Shown: positions 52,743 to 62,012, counted from the stretch's first letter. The stretch is 64,000 bases of DNA from Nonomuraea thailandensis (GCF_024172165.1 NZ_JAMZEB010000002.1:5539501-5603500), one strand, 5' to 3'. Numbers and translations are program-made. Notes: generated by a model from the letters alone, not told the origin.

Positions 52743-53707
52743 GCCGCGAGCTCCTCCAGCGTGGCGACGATCAGGTTACGGGCCAGCGGCACCTTGAAGG
52801 CGTTGCGCGGCAGCGGGCGGGCCTGCTCCAGCTCGGCCTCGGCGGCCTGCAGGAACGCCTCGCCGGTCGCCGGGCCGCCGATCAGGGCCCGCTCGGCGCG
52901 CTCCGCCCGCCAGGGCGCGTGGGCCACGCCGCCGAGCGCGATGCGGCAGCCGGCCACGTCGCCGTCCTGGACGTCGAGCACGGCGGCGATGGACACCAGG
53001 GCGAACGCGAACGACGCCCGCTCGCGCACCTTGCGGTAGAGCGAGGCGCCCGGCGGGGCGGGCGGCAGCTCGATGGCGGTGATCAGATCGCCGGGGTTCA
53101 GCACGGTGTCGCGCTCGGGCTCGTCGCCGGGCAGGCGGTGCAGGCCCGGCATGGGGAGGATGCGGTCGCCCCCGGGGCCGGTGACGTGCACCTGGGCGTC
53201 CAGCGCGGCCAGGGCCACGGCCATGTCGGAGGGGTGGGTGGCCACACAGGCGTCGGACGTGCCGAGGACGGCCAGGTTGGCGTGGTCGCCGGCGATGGCC
53301 GGGCAGCCGGAGCCAGGGCGGCGCTTGTTGCAGGGTCTGGTGACGTCCTGGAAGTAGGTGCAGCGGGTGCGTTGCAACAGGTTCCCGGCGACGGTGGCGA
53401 CGTTGCGCACCTGGCCGGACGCGCCGGCCAGCACCGCGCGCGCCAGCATCGGGTAGCGGCTGCGGACCAGCGGGTCGGCGGCCAGGTCGGTGTTGCGCAC
53501 GGTGGCGCCGATGCGGACACGGTCGCCGGCGGGCTCGATGGTGTCGAGCGGCAGGCGGCTGACGTCCACCAGGCGCTCCGGCTCGGCCACGCCCAGCCGC
53601 ATGAGGTCCACGAGGTTGGTCCCGCCGCCCAGGTACATGGTGCCGGGGCCGAAGTCGCGCACGGCCTCGGCGGTGCTGCCGGCGCGGGCGTACTCGAAGG
53701 GTTTCAC
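52739..53707 (-). CDS. paoB: Aldehyde oxidoreductase, FAD subunit with 4Fe-4S insert (PaoB-like)
   Basis: 322 residues of the CO-dehydrogenase-flavoprotein family: FAD motif YLGGGTNLVDLMRLG and VRNVATVAGNLLQRTRC. The loop at about 115-160 has four cysteines (TRCTYF, RPCNK, GSGCPA, SDACVA), the arrangement that binds an extra 4Fe-4S cluster in PaoB and is absent from most family members. The GTG start overlaps paoA (GTGA) and follows GAGGAGG. Confidence 0.9.
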   Translation of the reverse strand: MKPFEYARAGSTAEAVRDFGPGTMYLGGGTNLVDLMRLGVAEPERLVDVSRLPLDTIEPAGDRVRIGATVRNTDLAADPLVRSRYPMLARAVLAGASGQVRNVATVAGNLLQRTRCTYFQDVTRPCNKRRPGSGCPAIAGDHANLAVLGTSDACVATHPSDMAVALAALDAQVHVTGPGGDRILPMPGLHRLPGDEPERDTVLNPGDLITAIELPPAPPGASLYRKVRERASFAFALVSIAAVLDVQDGDVAGCRIALGGVAHAPWRAERAERALIGGPATGEAFLQAAEAELEQARPLPRNAFKVPLARNLIVATLEELAA

Positions 53708-54192
53708 CGGGCCACCTCCTCGATCGCGCTGACGATGTTGACGTACGCGCCGCACCGGCACAGGTTGCCGCTCATGCGCTCGCTGATCTCCTCGGGCGTC
53801 AGGTCGGGGTCGACGAGGATGTCGCCGGTGACGGCGCTCGGGCCGGGCTCGCCGAGCATCCCGGCGGCCGAGCAGAGCTGCCCGGGCGTGCAGTAGCCGC
53901 ACTGGAAGGCGTCGTGCTCCATGAACGCGCTCTGCAGCGGGTGCAGCTCCTCGCCCGTGGCCAGGCCCTCGACGGTGGTGATCTCCGAGCCGTCCACGGC
54001 CACCGCCAGCGCCAGGCAGGCGTTGGCCCGCCGCCCGTCGATCAGGACCGTGCAGGCGCCGCACTGGCCGTGGTCGCAGCCCTTCTTGGCGCCGATGAGG
54101 CCGAGCCGTTCGCGGAGCAGGTCGAGCAGTGACATCCGCGGGTCCACGTCCACCGTGCGCGGCACGCCGTTCACCTGCAGGGTGATATCCAT
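53704..54192 (-). CDS. paoA: Aldehyde oxidoreductase, 2Fe-2S subunit (PaoA-like)
   Basis: 162 residues with two 2Fe-2S domains: plant-ferredoxin type CDHGQCGACTV and NAC (about 39-59), then QCGYCTPGQ and NLCRCGAY (about 97-148). It passes electrons from the molybdenum centre to FAD. Unlike E. coli PaoA, no Tat signal is present; the complex is probably cytoplasmic. First gene of paoABC; no PaoD-type maturation gene is in the window. Confidence 0.9.
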   Translation of the reverse strand: MDITLQVNGVPRTVDVDPRMSLLDLLRERLGLIGAKKGCDHGQCGACTVLIDGRRANACLALAVAVDGSEITTVEGLATGEELHPLQSAFMEHDAFQCGYCTPGQLCSAAGMLGEPGPSAVTGDILVDPDLTPEEISERMSGNLCRCGAYVNIVSAIEEVAR

Positions 54193-54288
54193 TTCGCACG
54201 ACTACCCGAGCTCTCGGAGAGGCAACCCCTGTGCCCGGTAAAGGCCGCCCGTCCGTTTTGCCGGAATGTCGAGGGGTAGCCGGGCGGC

Positions 54289-55422
54289 ATGGACGAGCAG
54301 GCAGTGGAGTCGGCGGCGATACTCACCGTCAACGCGGGGTCGTCCAGCCTGCGCCTCGACCTCGTGCAGGGGGGCAGCGTGCTGGACAGCGCGCACGCCG
54401 AGCGCGCCGTCGACCCCGGCTCGGCCAGGGAGGAGCTGTCGGCGTTCCTCGGCGGTCACTTCGACCGCGACGTCAGGGCGGTCGCGCACCGGCTGGTGCA
54501 CGGCGGCGACGTCGTGCGCGCGCCCGCGGTGGCCGACGACGAGACGGCCGAGGCGCTGCGCGGGCTCACGGATCTGGCGCCGCTGCACCTGCCGCCCGCG
54601 CTGGCCCTGCTGGAGGCGGCCCGCGAGCAGCTGCCCGCGGTGCCGCACGTGCTCTGCCCCGACACGGCCTTCCACGCGGGCCTGCCTGACGAGGCCGCCG
54701 TGTACGCCCTGCCGTCCGAGTGGCGCGACCGGTACGGCCTGCGCCGCTACGGCTTCCACGGCCTGTCGTACGCCTGGGCGGCGGACCGGGCCTGCGAGCT
54801 GCTGGGCCGGCCGCTGAACGAGCTGGACCTGGTGCTGGCGCACCTGGGCGGCGGCTGCTCGGTCGCCGCGGTGTCGGGCGGGCGCAGCCTGGACACCTCG
54901 ATGGGCTTCACGCCGCTGGACGGCCTGCCCATGAGCAAGCGCTCGGGCAGCGTGGACCCGGGGATGCTGATGTGGCTGCTCGGGCGGGGGCGCCTGAGGG
55001 TGAAGGAGCTGGCGGAGGGGCTGGAACGCCGCTCCGGGCTGCTGGGGCTGTCCGGCGGGCGGTCCGGGGACACGCGGGAGCTGGTGGCGGCCGAGCGGGA
55101 CGGCGACGAGGCGGCCGGGCTGGCGCTGCGGGTGTTCGCGCACCGGGTGGGGCGCGAGATCGCCGCCGCGGCCACCTCGCTGCGGCGCGTGGACGCGCTG
55201 GTGTTCACCGGGGAGATCGGCTGGGACCAGCCCGAGGTGCGCGAGGCCGTCTGCCGCCGCCTGGGCCTGCTCGGCGTCGAGCCGCCGGTCACGGGCAACC
55301 GCCACGACGACGGGACCGTCAGCGCGGACGGCGCCGCCGTACCGGTGCTGGTGGTCCAGGTGCGCGAGGAACTGCAGCTCGCCCGAGAATGCCTGGCGAT
55401 GCTGGCCGAGGAGGAAGCATGA
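54289..55422 (+). CDS. ackA: Acetate kinase family protein
   Basis: 377 residues, slightly short for AckA. Catalytic residues are kept: Asn in LTVNAGSSSL, Arg in AHRLVHGG, Asp in CPDTAFH, His in RYGFHGLS, Arg in MSKRSGSVDPG and the Glu of VREELQLA. The usual nucleotide-loop FTGGIGEN reads FTGEIGWD, an odd change. It should interconvert acetate (or propionate) and acetyl phosphate with ATP. No phosphotransacetylase or phosphoketolase gene is adjacent. Divergent from paoABC. The stop overlaps a 14-codon mini-ORF. Confidence 0.85.
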   Translation: MDEQAVESAAILTVNAGSSSLRLDLVQGGSVLDSAHAERAVDPGSAREELSAFLGGHFDRDVRAVAHRLVHGGDVVRAPAVADDETAEALRGLTDLAPLHLPPALALLEAAREQLPAVPHVLCPDTAFHAGLPDEAAVYALPSEWRDRYGLRRYGFHGLSYAWAADRACELLGRPLNELDLVLAHLGGGCSVAAVSGGRSLDTSMGFTPLDGLPMSKRSGSVDPGMLMWLLGRGRLRVKELAEGLERRSGLLGLSGGRSGDTRELVAAERDGDEAAGLALRVFAHRVGREIAAAATSLRRVDALVFTGEIGWDQPEVREAVCRRLGLLGVEPPVTGNRHDDGTVSADGAAVPVLVVQVREELQLARECLAMLAEEEA

Positions 55423-55463
55423 CGAACCTCGCCCTTTCCGCTCTCGCCGAGGAGGAGCGATGA
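55419..55463 (+). other. 14-codon mini-ORF linking ackA and the esterase-like gene
   Basis: ATG at 55419 overlaps the ackA TGA, and its own TGA overlaps ATG 55460 of the next gene. The peptide would be MTNLALSALAEEER. The bases around both starts are near copies (GCCGAGGAGG, then a start followed by ACSAACCTCG), so the mini-ORF looks like a duplicated translation start that keeps the two genes coupled. Confidence 0.45.
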
Positions 55464-56719
55464 CCAACCTCGACGAGGTGCGCCGGTCGGCGCTGCCGCT
55501 CACCGCTCCCGACGACCTCGGCCCGCTGCTCGAACGCGTCGGCGAGGCCAGGTTCGTGCTGATCGGCGAGGCCAGCCACGGCACCCACGACTTCTACGCC
55601 TGGCGGGCCGAGCTGACCCGCCGCCTGATCGCCGAGAAGGGCTTCGGCTTCGTCGCCGTCGAGGGCGACTGGCCCGACTGCGAGCGGGTCGACCGCGCCG
55701 TCACCACCGGCGCCGACCCCTACGACGCCCTGTACGGCTTCGAGCGCTGGCCCACGTTCATGTGGGCCAACGAGGAGGTCGTCGCCTTCTGCCGCTGGCT
55801 GCGCGACTGGAACGCGCAGCGCCCGCCCGGCGAGCGCTGCGGCTTCCACGGCCTGGACGTCTACAGCCTCTGGGACTCCCTGCGCGCCGTCCGCCGCTAC
55901 GCCGCCGCCCACCTGCCCCAGCAGATGGACGCGGTGATGCAGGCCCTGTACTGCTTCGAGGCCTACGGCCACGACCCGCAGCAGTACGGCCTGGCCACCC
56001 GGCTGGTGCCCGGCACCTGCGAGGACGAGGTGGTGAACCTGCTGGCCACGCTGGGCGGCGGCGAGCTCGGGGTGCGGCAGAACGCCGAGATCGTGGCGGG
56101 CGCGGAGCGCTACTACCGGGCCATGGTCCGCGGCGGCCCCGACTCCTGGAACATCAGGGACGTGCACATGGCCGACACCCTGGACCGGCTGGCCGAGCAC
56201 CACGGCTCCGATCACGCGGCCAAGGGCGTGGTGTGGGCGCACAACACGCACATCGGCGACGCCCGGGCCACCGACATGGCCGCCGCCGGGATGACGAACC
56301 TCGGGCAGCTCGCCCGCGAGCGGCACCGCGAGGACGTGGTGCTCGTGGGGTTCGGCACGCACCGCGGCACGGTGGTGGCCGGCGACCGGTGGGGCGCGCA
56401 GCACCACGTCATGCGGGTGCCGCCGGCGCGGCCCGCGTCGCTGGAGGCGTTCCTGCACGAGGCGCTGCCCGGGCAGGACGCGCTGTTCCTGGTGCCGCCG
56501 CCCGGCCTGCGGGCCGACTGGTACGACGAGCCGATGGGGCACCGGGCGATCGGCGTGGTGTACCACCCGGAGCGGGAGCGCTGGGGCAACTACGTGCCCA
56601 CGGTCGTGGGCCGCCGCTACGACGCCTTCCTGTGGCTGGACGAGACCAGGGCCGTGCACCCGCTGCACGGCGAGCCGTGGGGCGACGTGGAGCCGGAGAC
56701 GTACCCGACGGCCATGTGA
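55460..56719 (+). CDS. Erythromycin esterase family protein
   Basis: 419 residues of the Ere family. Motifs: FVLIGEASHGTHDFYAWRAE with the catalytic-site Glu and His, VAVEGDWPDCERVDR, WAHNTHIGDARATDM and YHPERERWGNYVPT. Ere enzymes hydrolyse the macrolide lactone, but most chromosomal relatives, like this one, have unknown substrates and need not give resistance. GAGGAG lies just before the ATG. The stop codon lies in the first copy of a 16-base tandem repeat. Confidence 0.87.
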   Translation: MTNLDEVRRSALPLTAPDDLGPLLERVGEARFVLIGEASHGTHDFYAWRAELTRRLIAEKGFGFVAVEGDWPDCERVDRAVTTGADPYDALYGFERWPTFMWANEEVVAFCRWLRDWNAQRPPGERCGFHGLDVYSLWDSLRAVRRYAAAHLPQQMDAVMQALYCFEAYGHDPQQYGLATRLVPGTCEDEVVNLLATLGGGELGVRQNAEIVAGAERYYRAMVRGGPDSWNIRDVHMADTLDRLAEHHGSDHAAKGVVWAHNTHIGDARATDMAAAGMTNLGQLARERHREDVVLVGFGTHRGTVVAGDRWGAQHHVMRVPPARPASLEAFLHEALPGQDALFLVPPPGLRADWYDEPMGHRAIGVVYHPERERWGNYVPTVVGRRYDAFLWLDETRAVHPLHGEPWGDVEPETYPTAM

Positions 56720-56786
56720 GCCCACGGCCACGCCGGATGACGGCGGTGTGAGGCGACGGCCGTGTGAGCCGACGGCCGTGTGAGGC
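56706..56786 (+). repeat. Five tandem 16-base repeats across the esterase stop and helicase start
   Basis: Copies begin at 56706, 56722 (degenerate), 56738, 56754 and 56770. The consensus is CGACGGCCGTGTGAGC. Each good copy carries GTGTGAG, hence a TGA and a possible GTG start; 16 is not a multiple of three, so the frame changes from copy to copy. The first holds the esterase stop and the last the proposed helicase start. Confidence 0.75.
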
Positions 56787-58948
56787 GTTTGTCGGTCGCG
56801 GATGGTTTGATCTCCCGTGTGGAGGCCTCCGTCGAGCAGCTCGTCTACGTCCGCGACGACGAGTACACCGTCGCGCGCATGAGCGCGGACGGCGTGCCCG
56901 ACTTCGTGGCCACCGGGCGCGCGCTGGCCGGCATCCAGCCGGGCGAGACGCTGCGGCTGCTCGGCGACTGGAGCCGGCACCCGCGTTACGGCCGCCGCTT
57001 CGCGGTCACCGGCTGCGAGCGGGTGACGCCGTCGTCGGTGCGGGCCATCCGCATCTATCTGGGGTCGGGCCTGATCAGGGGGATCGGGCCGCGGCTGGCG
57101 TACGCGATCGTCGACCACTTCGGCGAGGCCACGCTCAAGGTCATCGACAGCGAGCCCGGGCGGCTCACCGAGGTCGTCAACATCGGGCCGCAGCGGCAGG
57201 GCCAGATCGTGCAGGCGTGGCAGGAGCAGAAGGCCATCGCCGCGCTCATGGTGACGCTGCAGGGGCTCGGGGTCAGCCCGCTGCTGGCCGCCAAGATCTA
57301 CCAGGTGTTCGGCAAGGACGCCGACGAGGTGCTGGCCACCGACCCCTACCGGCTGATCGGGCGGGTCAGGGGCATCGCGTTCCGCATCGCCGACCGCATC
57401 GCCCTGCAGTCGGGGGTGCCCGAGCGCAGCCCGCAGCGGATCAAGGCGGCGCTGCTCGACCGGCTGGAGGCGGCGGGCAGCCGCGACGGCCACTGCTACC
57501 TGCCGGTGCCGACGCTGGTCAGGGAGGCGGCCGAGCTGATCGAGCAGGATCAGGAGAGCGTGAGCCCGATGGTCGACGCGCTGGCGGCCGACCGGCGGCT
57601 GGTCGTGGAGGCGGCGCCCGGCCGGCCGGGGCAGGTGGTCGCGTACGCCAAGCACGTGCACAGCCGCGAGGTGGCGCTCACCGCCCAGCTCACGGCGCTG
57701 CTGCGGGCCCGCTCGACGCTGCCGCTGCGCGCCTACCGCGAGGACCCGGGCCTGCACGAGGACCAGCGCGCCGCCCTCACGATGGCGCTGACCAGCACCG
57801 TCTCGATCATCACCGGCGGCCCGGGGTGCGGCAAGAGCCACACGGTCAGGGCCATCGCCACCACCGTGCGGGCCGCGGGCGGCTCGGTGACGCTCACCGC
57901 GCCGACCGGCAAGGCCGCCAAGCGGCTGTCGGAGCTGACGGGGCTGCCCGCGATGACCGTGCACCGCATGCTCGCCCAGCAGCCCGACCCCGACCCCGAG
58001 ACGCTGTTCGACGAGCGGCCGTCGCAGGCCGACCTGATCGTGGTGGACGAGGCGTCCATGCTCGACCTGCACCTGGCCACCCGGCTCAGCTCGGCGGTGC
58101 GGCCCGGCAGCCACCTGCTGCTCATCGGCGACGGCGACCAGCTCCCCAGCATCGGCCCCGGCGACGTCCTGGCCGACCTGCTGCGGGTGACGGCGATCCC
58201 GCGGGTCCAGCTCACCCACGTCTTCCGCCAGGCGGGCGACAGCGGCATCATCGGCGCCGCCCACCGCATCCGCGCTGGCCGGCTGCCGGCCGTGCCGGGC
58301 GGGGGCGGGTTCTGGTTCGAGGAGCTCGACGATCCGGAGCAGGTGGCGCGGCGGGTGGCGCACCTGGCGATGGTGGCGATCCCCCGCAAGCAGGACGTCG
58401 AACCCGGCCAGGTGCAGGTGCTGTGCCCGATGCGCAAGGGCGAGACGGGCGCCACGGCGCTCGGCCGGCTGATCCAGGACCAGCTCAATCCGGCCGCAGA
58501 CGACAAGCCGGAGCACTGGTCGGGCGCCACGGTCTTCCGGGTGGGCGACCGCGTGATGCCGATCCGCAACAACTACGACAAGGGCGTCTTCAACGGCGAG
58601 ACGGGCACGGTGACCGCGGTGGTGCGGGAGGAGCGCGTGATCGAGATCCGCACCGACGACGGCGAGAGCGTGCGGTACGGCTTCGACGAGCTCGACGACC
58701 TGACGCACGCGTACGCGATCAGCGTGCACCGCTCGCAGGGCAGCGAGTACCCGTTCGTGGTCGCGCCGATCGTCGCCGAGTCCGGCGGGATCATGCTGCG
58801 CCGCAAGCTGCTCTACACGCTGGTGACGCGGGCCAAGGCGTGGGTGGTGCTGGTGGGGCAGCGGGAGGCCCTGGAGCTGGCGGTGCACCGGCTGGGCCAG
58901 CCCAGGAACACCGGCCTGTCGCGCAGGCTCGCGCTGAGCCTCGAATGA
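56780..58948 (+). CDS. recD2: RecD2-like ATP-dependent DNA helicase
   Basis: 722 residues. An N-terminal OB-like and helix-hairpin-helix region (LGSGLIRGIGPRLAYAIVDHFG, about 95-115) is followed by the SF1B core: Walker A GGPGCGKSH, motif Ia LTAPTGKAAKRL, Walker B LIVVDEASMLD, motif III LLLIGDGDQLPSIGPGDVL, motif V/VI AYAISVHRSQGSEYPFV and LYTLVTRAK. RecD2 is a 5'-3' helicase acting outside RecBCD in repair. The start is uncertain: GTG 56780 lies in the tandem repeat without a clear ribosome-binding site, and GTG 56818 is an alternative. Confidence 0.9.
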   Translation: MRRLSVADGLISRVEASVEQLVYVRDDEYTVARMSADGVPDFVATGRALAGIQPGETLRLLGDWSRHPRYGRRFAVTGCERVTPSSVRAIRIYLGSGLIRGIGPRLAYAIVDHFGEATLKVIDSEPGRLTEVVNIGPQRQGQIVQAWQEQKAIAALMVTLQGLGVSPLLAAKIYQVFGKDADEVLATDPYRLIGRVRGIAFRIADRIALQSGVPERSPQRIKAALLDRLEAAGSRDGHCYLPVPTLVREAAELIEQDQESVSPMVDALAADRRLVVEAAPGRPGQVVAYAKHVHSREVALTAQLTALLRARSTLPLRAYREDPGLHEDQRAALTMALTSTVSIITGGPGCGKSHTVRAIATTVRAAGGSVTLTAPTGKAAKRLSELTGLPAMTVHRMLAQQPDPDPETLFDERPSQADLIVVDEASMLDLHLATRLSSAVRPGSHLLLIGDGDQLPSIGPGDVLADLLRVTAIPRVQLTHVFRQAGDSGIIGAAHRIRAGRLPAVPGGGGFWFEELDDPEQVARRVAHLAMVAIPRKQDVEPGQVQVLCPMRKGETGATALGRLIQDQLNPAADDKPEHWSGATVFRVGDRVMPIRNNYDKGVFNGETGTVTAVVREERVIEIRTDDGESVRYGFDELDDLTHAYAISVHRSQGSEYPFVVAPIVAESGGIMLRRKLLYTLVTRAKAWVVLVGQREALELAVHRLGQPRNTGLSRRLALSLE

Positions 58949-58958
58949 GGCCCGGCCG

Positions 58959-61892
58959 CTAGCGCGGGCGCAGGGCGGCGGCCAGGATCTCGGCCAGGTG
59001 GCGGCCCTGGCGGCCGGTGCGGGCGGCGGCGATCTGGGTGCGGCAGGAGAAGCCGTCGGCGAGGATGGCCTCCGAGTCGCTCGCCGACCGCACCGCGGGC
59101 CACAGCCCCTCCTCGGCGCAGGCCACCGACACGTCGTAGTGCTCCCGCTCGAACCCGAAGTTCCCGGCCTGCCCGCAGCACCCGGAGTCGAGCACGTTCG
59201 TACGGAACCCGAACCGCGCCAGCACGGCCCGATCCGCGTCGTACCCCATGACGGCGCTCTGGTGGCAGTGCACCTGAGCCAGCACCGACCCGCCTGCCGA
59301 GGACGGGCGCCAGTCGGGCGCCCGCTGTTCCAGCAGCTCCGACAGCGTCAGCGTGCGCTCGGCCACGAGCCGCGTCTGCGCCGTGTTGAGCAGTTCCGGC
59401 CCGTCGGAGCGGAACACGGCGGTGCAGCTCGGCTCCAGCCCCACCACCGGCACCCCCGCCTCGGCCCACGGCAGCAGCGCCCGCACGCTGCGCGCCAGCA
59501 CCCGGCGGGCGATCCCGAGCTGTCCCGTGCTGATCCAGGTCAGCCCGCAGCACAGCGTCACCGGCGGCACGTGCACCTCGAACCCGGCGGCCTCCAGCAC
59601 CTCCACGGCCGCCCGTCCCACGCGCGGCTCGAAGTTGTTGGAGAACGTGTCCGCCCACAGCACCACGCGCCCCCGCGTGCCGGGCCCGACCACGCCACGC
59701 CCCTTGTGCCAGTCGGTGAACCGCTCCCCCGCGAACCGCGGCAGCGCCCGCCGCCCGGAGACCCCGGCGACGGCCTTGACCAGCCGTGACAGCCCCGGCG
59801 TCTGGGTGAAGGCGTTGACCACGTGCGGGGCCGCGGAGGCGAGCGCCGCCCACAGCGGCAGCCATCCCATGGAGTAGTGCGCGGCCGGCCGCAGCCGGTG
59901 CCGGTAGTGGTGGGCGAGGAACTCGGCCTTGTACGTGGCCATGTCCACGTTCACCGGGCACTCGGCCCGGCAGCCCTTGCAGGCCAGGCAGAGGTCGAGC
60001 GCGTCGCGCACGGCCTCGGACCGCCAGCCGTCGGTGATCAGGTCGCCGCGCACCATCTCCTCCAGCAGCCTGGCCCGCCCGCGCGTGGAGTGCTCCTCCT
60101 CGCGGGTGACCCGGTAGCTGGGGCACATGACGCCGCCCTCGAACGTCTGCTTGCGGCAGGTGCCCGTCCCCACGCAGCGGGTGGCGGCGTGGCCGAAGCG
60201 CCCGTGGTCGGCCGGGTAGCCGAAGAACGTGTGCCGGGGCTCCAGCGGGTAGAAGTGCCGCTGCGCTAGGTCCTGGTCGAGGCGGTGCGGGTGGACGACC
60301 TTGCCGGGGTTCATCCGGTCGCGCGGGTCGAAGATCGCCTTGAGGCGGCCGAACGCCTCCACCACGGACTCGCCGAACATGCGTGGCAGCAGCTCGGCCA
60401 GCGCCTGCCCGTCGCCGTGCTCGCCCGACAGCGACCCGCCGTAGGAGGCGACCAGGTCGGCGCCCTCCTCGGCGAACCTGCGGTACCTGGCGATGCCGTC
60501 GTCGGTGTGCAGGTCGAGCGGGAGCCTGCCGTGCACGCAGCCCTGCCCGAAGTGGCCGTACAGGGCCGAGTGGGCGTAGCCGTGGCGATGCCGCAGCCGG
60601 TCGTAGTCGCGCAGGTAGGCGCCCAGCCGCTCGGGCGGGACGGCCGCGTCGGACCAGCCCTCGTACGTCTGCCGCCCGGTCGGCGGGTACGCCTCCACGC
60701 CCAGCCCGGACTCGCGCAGCCGCCACAGCTCGTCCTCCCTGGCAGGGTCGCCCAGGAACGCGTGCGACGGCGCGGGCCTGCCGTCGCTGCGGCACAGGTC
60801 GCGCATCATGTCCTCGGCCCGCTGGCGCGCCTCGTCGGCGGTGTCGCCACCGAACTGCACCAGCAGCCAGCCGGCCCCGGGCGGCAGGTCGCGCAGCGCG
60901 GGGTCGTGCGGGCGCTCGGCGCGGGCCAGCCGGTACATGGTCTCGTCCATGGCCTCCAGCGCCAGCGGGCGGTGGGCGGCGACGGAGGGGACGGCGTCGG
61001 CGGCGGCGAAGATGTCGTGGAAGCCGAGGACGGCCAGGGCCCGGGCGGCCGGGCGCGGCACCACGGCCAGCTCGGCGCGCAGCACGGTGACGAGCGTGCC
61101 CTCGCTGCCGACGAGGGCGCGGGCCAGGTTGAAGCCGTTCTCGGGCAGGAGCTGGTCCAGGTTGTAGCCCGACACGCGCCGTTCGAGCCGGGGGAAGCGG
61201 GTGCGGACCAGCTCCATCGTGTCGTCGCGCAGGTCGCGCAGCTGCCGGTAGATCTCGGCCAGGCGCCCGCCCTCGGCCTGGATGCGGGCGTACTCGTCGG
61301 CGCCGGTCGGCCCCACCCACGCGCGCACGCCGTCGTAGGTGAGGATCTCCAGCCGCAGCACGGAGTCGGCCATCTTCCCGTACGCCTGGGCGGAGGCCCC
61401 GCACGAGTCGTTGCCGATCATGCCGCCGAGGGTGCAGGCGCGGTGGCTGGAGGGTTTGGGCCCGACCATCAGCCCTTCGTCCTCCAGGACGTGGTTGACG
61501 TGGTCCAGCACGGCTCCGGCCTGCACGACGATCCGCCGCCCCGGCACGTCCACGGACTCCACCCGGCCGCAGTGCTTGGACCAGTCGATCACCACGGCCA
61601 CGTTGCAGCACTGCCCGGCCAGGCTGGTGCCACCGCCGCGCGACAGCACCGGCACGTCCCTGGACCGGCACACCGACACCGCCGCCACCCCGGCGTCGAG
61701 ATGGCGCGGCACGACCACGCCGATGGGGACCTGCCGGTAGTTGGAGGCGTCCGTGGAGTAGGCGGCGCGGCTGCCCGTGTCGAAGCGCACCTCCCCGTCC
61801 ACGGCCTCCTCCAGCCGCCGGCGCAGCGTCTCGACGTCGATCTCGCGCGGTGCGGGCGCGTGGGTGACGGGCGTTGTGACCTGGGTGTCCAT
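58959..61892 (-). CDS. FAD- and Fe-S-dependent 2-hydroxyacid dehydrogenase (YdiJ-like)
   Basis: 977 residues. The N-terminal half (about 35-520) is a PCMH-type FAD domain (SRGGGTSLAGQCCNVAVVID, GGMIGNDSCGASAQAYGKMAD) with the FAD-oxidase C-terminal domain (GHFGQGCVHGRL, SGEHGDG). Next come ferredoxin-like clusters (CVGTGTCRKQ, GGVMCPSY, then CLACKGCRAECP near 650), and a C-terminal CCG domain pair (CCGLTWISTG, DSGCCGQAGNFGFE). This is the layout of YdiJ, a D-2-hydroxyglutarate dehydrogenase, and of D-lactate dehydrogenase relatives. It probably feeds electrons to the membrane chain. Confidence 0.88.
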   Translation of the reverse strand: MDTQVTTPVTHAPAPREIDVETLRRRLEEAVDGEVRFDTGSRAAYSTDASNYRQVPIGVVVPRHLDAGVAAVSVCRSRDVPVLSRGGGTSLAGQCCNVAVVIDWSKHCGRVESVDVPGRRIVVQAGAVLDHVNHVLEDEGLMVGPKPSSHRACTLGGMIGNDSCGASAQAYGKMADSVLRLEILTYDGVRAWVGPTGADEYARIQAEGGRLAEIYRQLRDLRDDTMELVRTRFPRLERRVSGYNLDQLLPENGFNLARALVGSEGTLVTVLRAELAVVPRPAARALAVLGFHDIFAAADAVPSVAAHRPLALEAMDETMYRLARAERPHDPALRDLPPGAGWLLVQFGGDTADEARQRAEDMMRDLCRSDGRPAPSHAFLGDPAREDELWRLRESGLGVEAYPPTGRQTYEGWSDAAVPPERLGAYLRDYDRLRHRHGYAHSALYGHFGQGCVHGRLPLDLHTDDGIARYRRFAEEGADLVASYGGSLSGEHGDGQALAELLPRMFGESVVEAFGRLKAIFDPRDRMNPGKVVHPHRLDQDLAQRHFYPLEPRHTFFGYPADHGRFGHAATRCVGTGTCRKQTFEGGVMCPSYRVTREEEHSTRGRARLLEEMVRGDLITDGWRSEAVRDALDLCLACKGCRAECPVNVDMATYKAEFLAHHYRHRLRPAAHYSMGWLPLWAALASAAPHVVNAFTQTPGLSRLVKAVAGVSGRRALPRFAGERFTDWHKGRGVVGPGTRGRVVLWADTFSNNFEPRVGRAAVEVLEAAGFEVHVPPVTLCCGLTWISTGQLGIARRVLARSVRALLPWAEAGVPVVGLEPSCTAVFRSDGPELLNTAQTRLVAERTLTLSELLEQRAPDWRPSSAGGSVLAQVHCHQSAVMGYDADRAVLARFGFRTNVLDSGCCGQAGNFGFEREHYDVSVACAEEGLWPAVRSASDSEAILADGFSCRTQIAAARTGRQGRHLAEILAAALRPR

Positions 61893-62012
61893 GCCCGGCC
61901 CTTACCCTGGCCGCCCCACCCGAGCCCCAACGAAGCGCCAAGGCGCGCCCTGAATGTCCGCTATGGCGGGATAACGATTGGCGGCGGGGCCTCGCACGCG
62001 GCACCATGACCA

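Noticed and set aside
55319..58888. 1189-codon open frame on the minus strand
   Set aside because: Shadow across the esterase-like and recD2 genes, both supported by motifs on the plus strand.
60285..62009. 574-codon open frame on the plus strand
   Set aside because: Antisense to the YdiJ-like gene; composition typical of a GC-rich shadow.
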